From: Diphasiastrum complanatum
Lineage: Eukaryota > Streptophyta > Lycopodiopsida > Lycopodiales > Lycopodiaceae
Length of the DNA stretch: 64,000 nucleotides
Direction of reading: 5' to 3'
NCBI GenBank assembly: GCA_029204225.1
Contig: CM055092.1
Span: forward strand, 18,965,222 to 19,029,221
Shown: positions 60,355 through 64,000 of the stretch, piece by piece
How positions within the stretch are numbered: position 1 is the stretch's first letter
Layout: each line of letters begins with the position of its first letter
Notes under the pieces: generated by a model
Seen by the model: the letters and a program-made list of their open reading frames with translations, nothing else
What the model was told of the DNA's origin: nothing
Databases searched by the model: none
Program-made: the position numbers and the translations under genes

Positions 60355-60432
<78 letters not shown>

Positions 60433-62644
60433 TAAAAACTTGAGAAAGAAAATCAAGAAACAGATGAAGATCAGCAATGCTATTGTCACTAGCTAGTTTC
60501 AGAAGTTAAAGTGATTCCACAACCATCACAACATAGAAGACAAAATGCCACTCAGCAGGCATTGCCTATTCTCATCGTAGCGGAGCACATTGATGTTTGA
60601 ACTTCAAAGCCCGCCTCGTAGAAAGATCTACAGCAATCAACATCAACAATATATACAAGAAAAACAGGAAAAGGGAATTTAAGGAATAAGAGACGACGAA
60701 GAAAGATAAGTCAAATTAATTATTTAATGAACAGCCAAGTGCAATTGAATATGAGATGGAAAACAACCACAACCAAAAACAAACTGGGCATTTCCGCCAA
60801 AAAAAGGCTAGGGTGCAGTTGAATATACGATGGAAGACTGCCATAACTGGAACAACCTGTATTTAATGAACAAAAAAACAGCCAAGTGCAATTGAATATG
60901 AGATGGAAAACAACCACAACCAGAAACAAACTAGGCATTTCAGGCAAAAAAAGGCTAGAGTGCAGTTGAATATAAGATGGAAGACTGCCATAACTGGAAC
61001 AACCTGGGCATTTCAGCTTTCATTTCTCTCCTAAAACTCATGTCAAGCATCGCAAATATTAAGTTTTCAAAACCAAGGCAGTGATATTTTAGCATGTTAG
61101 TGCAAATATTGTTCGTAGAGAATAGGCTACATAAATTAACAAAAAGAAGGATCCAATTGACTGAAACACCAAAGCACCTATATATCACTACAATCACAAA
61201 ATGTATTCTGTCAATTATCACTTTCATTGATCATTGCAGCATAGAACACTTCCATACCTTTTAGTATGGAACATATCATTCCAGTAGTGGACGTGCTTAA
61301 ACCCTATGGATGATTTTTTTCTATCCAAAAGGACAACGCAATTTTGAAGCCCGCTTAAAGCTCGTTGCCTCCTCTTGTAGACTGTAGACCGTTACGTCAG
61401 ATTGATCTGTAGCTCCCAAATATGAAGCTCCCCCACTGCCTCTTCTTGAAGTCCATTACCAATTTGAACTACTATGGATTTTCAAGTTCAAGGCTTCGCT
61501 ATGAAATTCCTAGCATTTTTCTTAGGGTTTCCAAGCTACAGGCACCCTACTGGGGGTACTTCTAAAAGATTCCAAAAAATACAATAAGTTTCTAACCAAA
61601 ATTCCAGGTGCCGTGGTACGGCACCTGGTACGGCACGGGTGCGGTGGGTGCCGTACAGGTGCCGTGGACCTTCAGTTCCACAGCACCCACAGCACCTGAT
61701 TTTTTAATTTTATTTTAGTCATTTTTTTAGTGAAAACCAAAAAAAAATTTATAAAAAGAAACAGGTGCCGTACCATGGCACCTGCTACGGCACCCAGGCC
61801 CCACGGCACCTATGCCGTGGGGAAACTTTGTTTCTAACATAGTTCTTAAAAAAATATAAACACATACATACAGAGTACTTGGGCACTTGTGAACAAAGAA
61901 ACAACTATTCATGCGGAGCACAAAAAAGGAAAACAAGTGACAAGATCTCGTAAAGCTCCCCCATGTCCAACCTTATCTAAGTAGAGTTCAAGCTTGCATT
62001 AACTTTGAAGCATAGAGATTTCTAAGTAGAGTTCTCTCTTTCATAGACACTATTCATTGCCTTTGCACATGGAGAGTACAAAAAATCATCAGTGATTATT
62101 TCAGAATTTTTAGGTGATGTACGCTTAATTATTTTCTGGCAATATGGATCGAGTTATTTTTACTTGTATGTTTGGGACAAAGTCCCAATTTTAACCACAA
62201 TTTGCTTAGAGAACATTACTTCTAACATCAAGACCTCAACTTGGTATATTTCTTTCAGTTTAATGTGCATGTTATCCCAAAGCAACTAGCAAGTATATTC
62301 CATCATCCTTTGCTGATTAATTAGCAAATGTGGGATATCTTTTAAGGTGACGTAAGCTTGATTATTTTCTGGCAATATGGGTCGACTTATGTTTGGGACA
62401 AAGTCACAATTTTAGCCACAATTTGCTTAGCGAACACTACTAGCATCAAGACCTTTAGTCGGTATATTTCTTTCAGTTTAATGTGTTTGTTATCTCAAAG
62501 CAACTAGCAAGTAAATACCATCATCCTTTGCTGATCAATCAGCCATGCTGGGATATATTTGGGTAGTGATATTAGATTCTCATCAAAGAGTTCCATGAAC
62601 TGCTCATTTGCATAGCGTGCTTTCCTGCCTGCATAGCGCCTGTA
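58872..62644 (-). CDS. 3' part of an unidentified host gene, four exons in consistent phase
   Basis: Minus-strand exons: 62519-62644 (126 nt, YRRYAGRKARYANEQFMELF to IDQQRMM), 59936-60061 (126 nt, KEEEAEFNRRRKSTDVSNLQ to SSGLEQ), 59302-59453 (152 nt, FLMELKAPVAKLRLFGQGVQ to LPSYA) and 58872-59070 (ending LCDLGF-like CDLGFPASTLRFI, TGA). Boundaries: GGGCAG..ATG/GTATTT; TTTGCAG..CAG/GTGAAC; CATTAG..AG/GTATTA; GCTCAG to the stop. Phases 0, 0, 2 join without a stop. The last exon includes TWVEFPCISCQHDQMMVLLL. The 5' end and possible intermediate exons were not found. The family is not recognised. The large intron (60062-62518) carries a (GA)n, a tandem duplication and element 8. Confidence 0.58.
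60359..60428. repeat. (GA)n microsatellite, 70 bp
   Basis: A pure GA run in the host gene intron. It has no LINE 3' UTR beside it, unlike the runs at 12.9, 17.3 and 34.5 kb. Confidence 0.95.
60721..61006. repeat. Tandem duplication, period about 139 bp
   Basis: Copies start TATTTAATGAAC at 60721 and 60860 and share CAGCCAAGTGCAATTGAATA through to GCCATAACTGGAACAACCTG with few changes. It lies in the host gene intron. Confidence 0.9.
61597..61830. mobile_element. hAT-type small element 8 (GTGCCGTGG arrays)
   Basis: 234 bp, exact 8-bp duplications TTTCTAAC at 61589-61596 and 61831-61838. Ends CAAAATTCC and GGAAACTTTG. Left array GGTGCCGTGGTACGGCACC and GGTACGGCACGGGTGC; right array GTGCCGTACCATGGCACC and ACGGCACC..GGTGCCGT-like sites. 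A/T-rich core. It sits in the intron of the host gene. Confidence 0.9.
62112..62575. repeat. 234-bp tandem duplication overlapping a host exon end
   Basis: Copy 1 at about 62112-62345, copy 2 at about 62346-62575 (GATTATTTTCTGGCAATATG, CAACTAGCAAGTAAATACCA). The duplicated unit includes the 3' end of the exon at 62519 and its donor. In copy 1 the donor-equivalent reads ATGATGGAATAT, without GT. Confidence 0.88.
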
Positions 62645-63159
62645 CTGCCCACACAAAATCCACGATAAGAAAAGCAACCCATTAAATGTAAGATTTACAG
62701 TCCATATGATTTTCTTTTAGCTTTCATTTTTAACACGTGTAACTCTTGCTTGTCAGAACTGAAGAATGAACACCAAAAAAGACGATGGTCACAGACAACA
62801 GATAAAAGGATGTCTTACTCAAACACCAAGCAAGTGTCTAAGTATCCTTTTATGAACAACTATAATGGCCATTCTGTTAAATATCTTTATTACCCGATCA
62901 TTTCCAAGTATAATTAAGTACTATTCATTTTGGCATGCCAATATAAGTATTCTACATGGCATTATAGGTCTACAATAATTCCAACTTCAAAAATCTCATA
63001 TACATAAGATTGATTCTTCGTTATGTCTTAGGTAGTAGCCAATGAATGTTGCTCGCAATACTATGATCAATAAGGCAAGTAAGAACCTAGGTTTTTGCTG
63101 CAAAAGAAATTTTAGTCGTTCTGATCAATCGCCAAGTGATTGATCAAAACTAATTAGTT
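62645..63159. other. No gene recognised
   Basis: AT-rich; could contain further intron or upstream sequence of the host gene. Confidence 0.35.
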
Positions 63160-63430
63160 TCAGCAACGAAAACCTAAATCAATGCAAACTTTTCCAATAA
63201 ATCGATCTTCAAATTTCGTAGAGGGGCCTTGATAATCAGCTGCCGCATTTTGATGCTGCTGCCTTTTGCTCTCATTGAATGCTCTGGTTCTGCAATGTTT
63301 AATGTCATGGCCAAGTTTCTTACAGTACCTGCAAAACAATATTTGATTGTCTAGAGTTGAAGTAAACTTCGCTGGAGGAGTTTGTTTCTGTTGCATGTTG
63401 TTGATAGGAGCAGCGGATTTAGCATTCTTG
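63160..63430 (-). pseudogene. Copia gag fragment with zinc knuckle
   Basis: The minus frame reads MQQKQTPPAKFTSTLDNQIL then CRYCKKLGHDIKHC (CX2CX4HX4C) and RTRAFNESKRQQ, as in the C-terminal gag of some plant copia lineages. Upstream an in-frame AKSAAPINN extends to about 63430. Further gag could not be followed to the window end. Confidence 0.75.
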
Positions 63431-64000
63431 GTATGCTTCTTGTAACTACATTTTCTACCTTCAGAAGCTTGTAATAGAGAAATAGGCTGACCTTGTGACT
63501 ACTTAATAATCAAATCAAGTTCCAATTATGAAGAACCACAAAGAAACGCTCCCCTAAGCAAAGAGATTATTCTGGGAAAGAGAACGTAGTGTGAAGCTAA
63601 CTAAATACCCCCCACAGACTTTCAGTGGAGAAAAGTTCTTAAGTTTGTCCAGAGCTATCTACACCAAATCACATCTGATAAACGAAGGATCATGAAAGCA
63701 TCTCCGATGGTACAAAATCAGTTAATATCAGTTCACAGGTGTGGCATGGCTTCTAAATAAAGATTTTGGATCTAGATGGAGGAAGATCCAGCCCGGGACA
63801 AGAATACATTCACAACTTCACAATCTGGTGTCATATCTCCATAGAGCTAGAGAAATAGCATATGAATCTTGAGGTGAGCTAGTTTACATTCATCTTATAA
63901 CCCACAATTCAGATGCTATACCTGTGACATCCTGGGCAAAAAATTTTGCAAGAACTCCACAAGCCGAGTCCATAATAGGAAACTCAACATTTTGATGCCA
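63431..64000. other. No gene recognised
   Basis: Possibly more of the same copia element, but no motif could be confirmed before the window ends. Confidence 0.3.

Overview
The window looks like nuclear DNA of a seed plant with a large, repeat-dominated genome: long AT-rich non-coding stretches, two LTR-retrotransposon superfamilies (Ty1/copia and Ty3/gypsy), several LINE fragments, DNA-transposon remains, and a few host-like exons with GT..AG introns. Almost every mobile-element gene is broken. I cannot name the species. No rRNA gene, CRISPR array or organellar block was seen.

Layout. 1-1.6 kb: a copia pol remnant (minus). 2.5-4.3 kb: candidate host exons (minus). 4.66-4.77 kb: a tRNA-derived retroposon with a 15-bp target duplication. 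5-6.9 kb: degenerate non-coding repeats. 7.1-12.6 kb: a nearly complete Ty3/gypsy chromovirus (minus) lacking protease. 12.9-18.7 kb: a LINE cluster. 20.1-20.9 kb: a hAT-type element, followed by the 3' end of another gypsy element. 24.9-28.4 kb: a copia element (plus) containing a solo LTR. 28.5-30.2 kb: unidentified coding-like remains. 30.7-34.3 kb: the 5' half of a LINE fused to a hAT transposase pseudogene. 34.5-39 kb: two LINE 3' ends and three small motif-array elements. 39-42.6 kb: a copia element (minus) containing a hAT-type element. 45.6-50.1 kb: three-level nesting (gypsy, hAT-type element, gypsy). 50.6-51.1 kb: one candidate host exon and a promoter-like segment. 58.9-62.6 kb: the 3' part of a host gene on the minus strand, four exons in consistent phase. 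63.2-63.4 kb: a copia gag fragment.

Most interesting. Eight short elements carry inverted arrays of a short, usually CpG-containing half-site around an AT-rich core. Five have defined ends with 8-bp target duplications (four exact, one 7 of 8) and terminal repeats of the CATAG..CTATG type. The half-site is shared within a copy, at both ends wherever both arrays survive, but differs from copy to copy, even between copies whose cores are homologous. This looks like a hAT-type family whose subterminal sites are replaced as a set.

The LINE fragments together suggest an L1-like element: an ORF1 with coiled coil and ORF1p-like C-terminus, an overlapping endonuclease frame, RT, a zinc domain, a C-terminal PCNA-binding (PIP-box) motif, a 3' hairpin whose stem covaries between copies, and a (CT)n tail instead of poly(A). 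Premature stops in the retroelements are dominated by CAG to TAG changes, as expected from methylation-driven decay.
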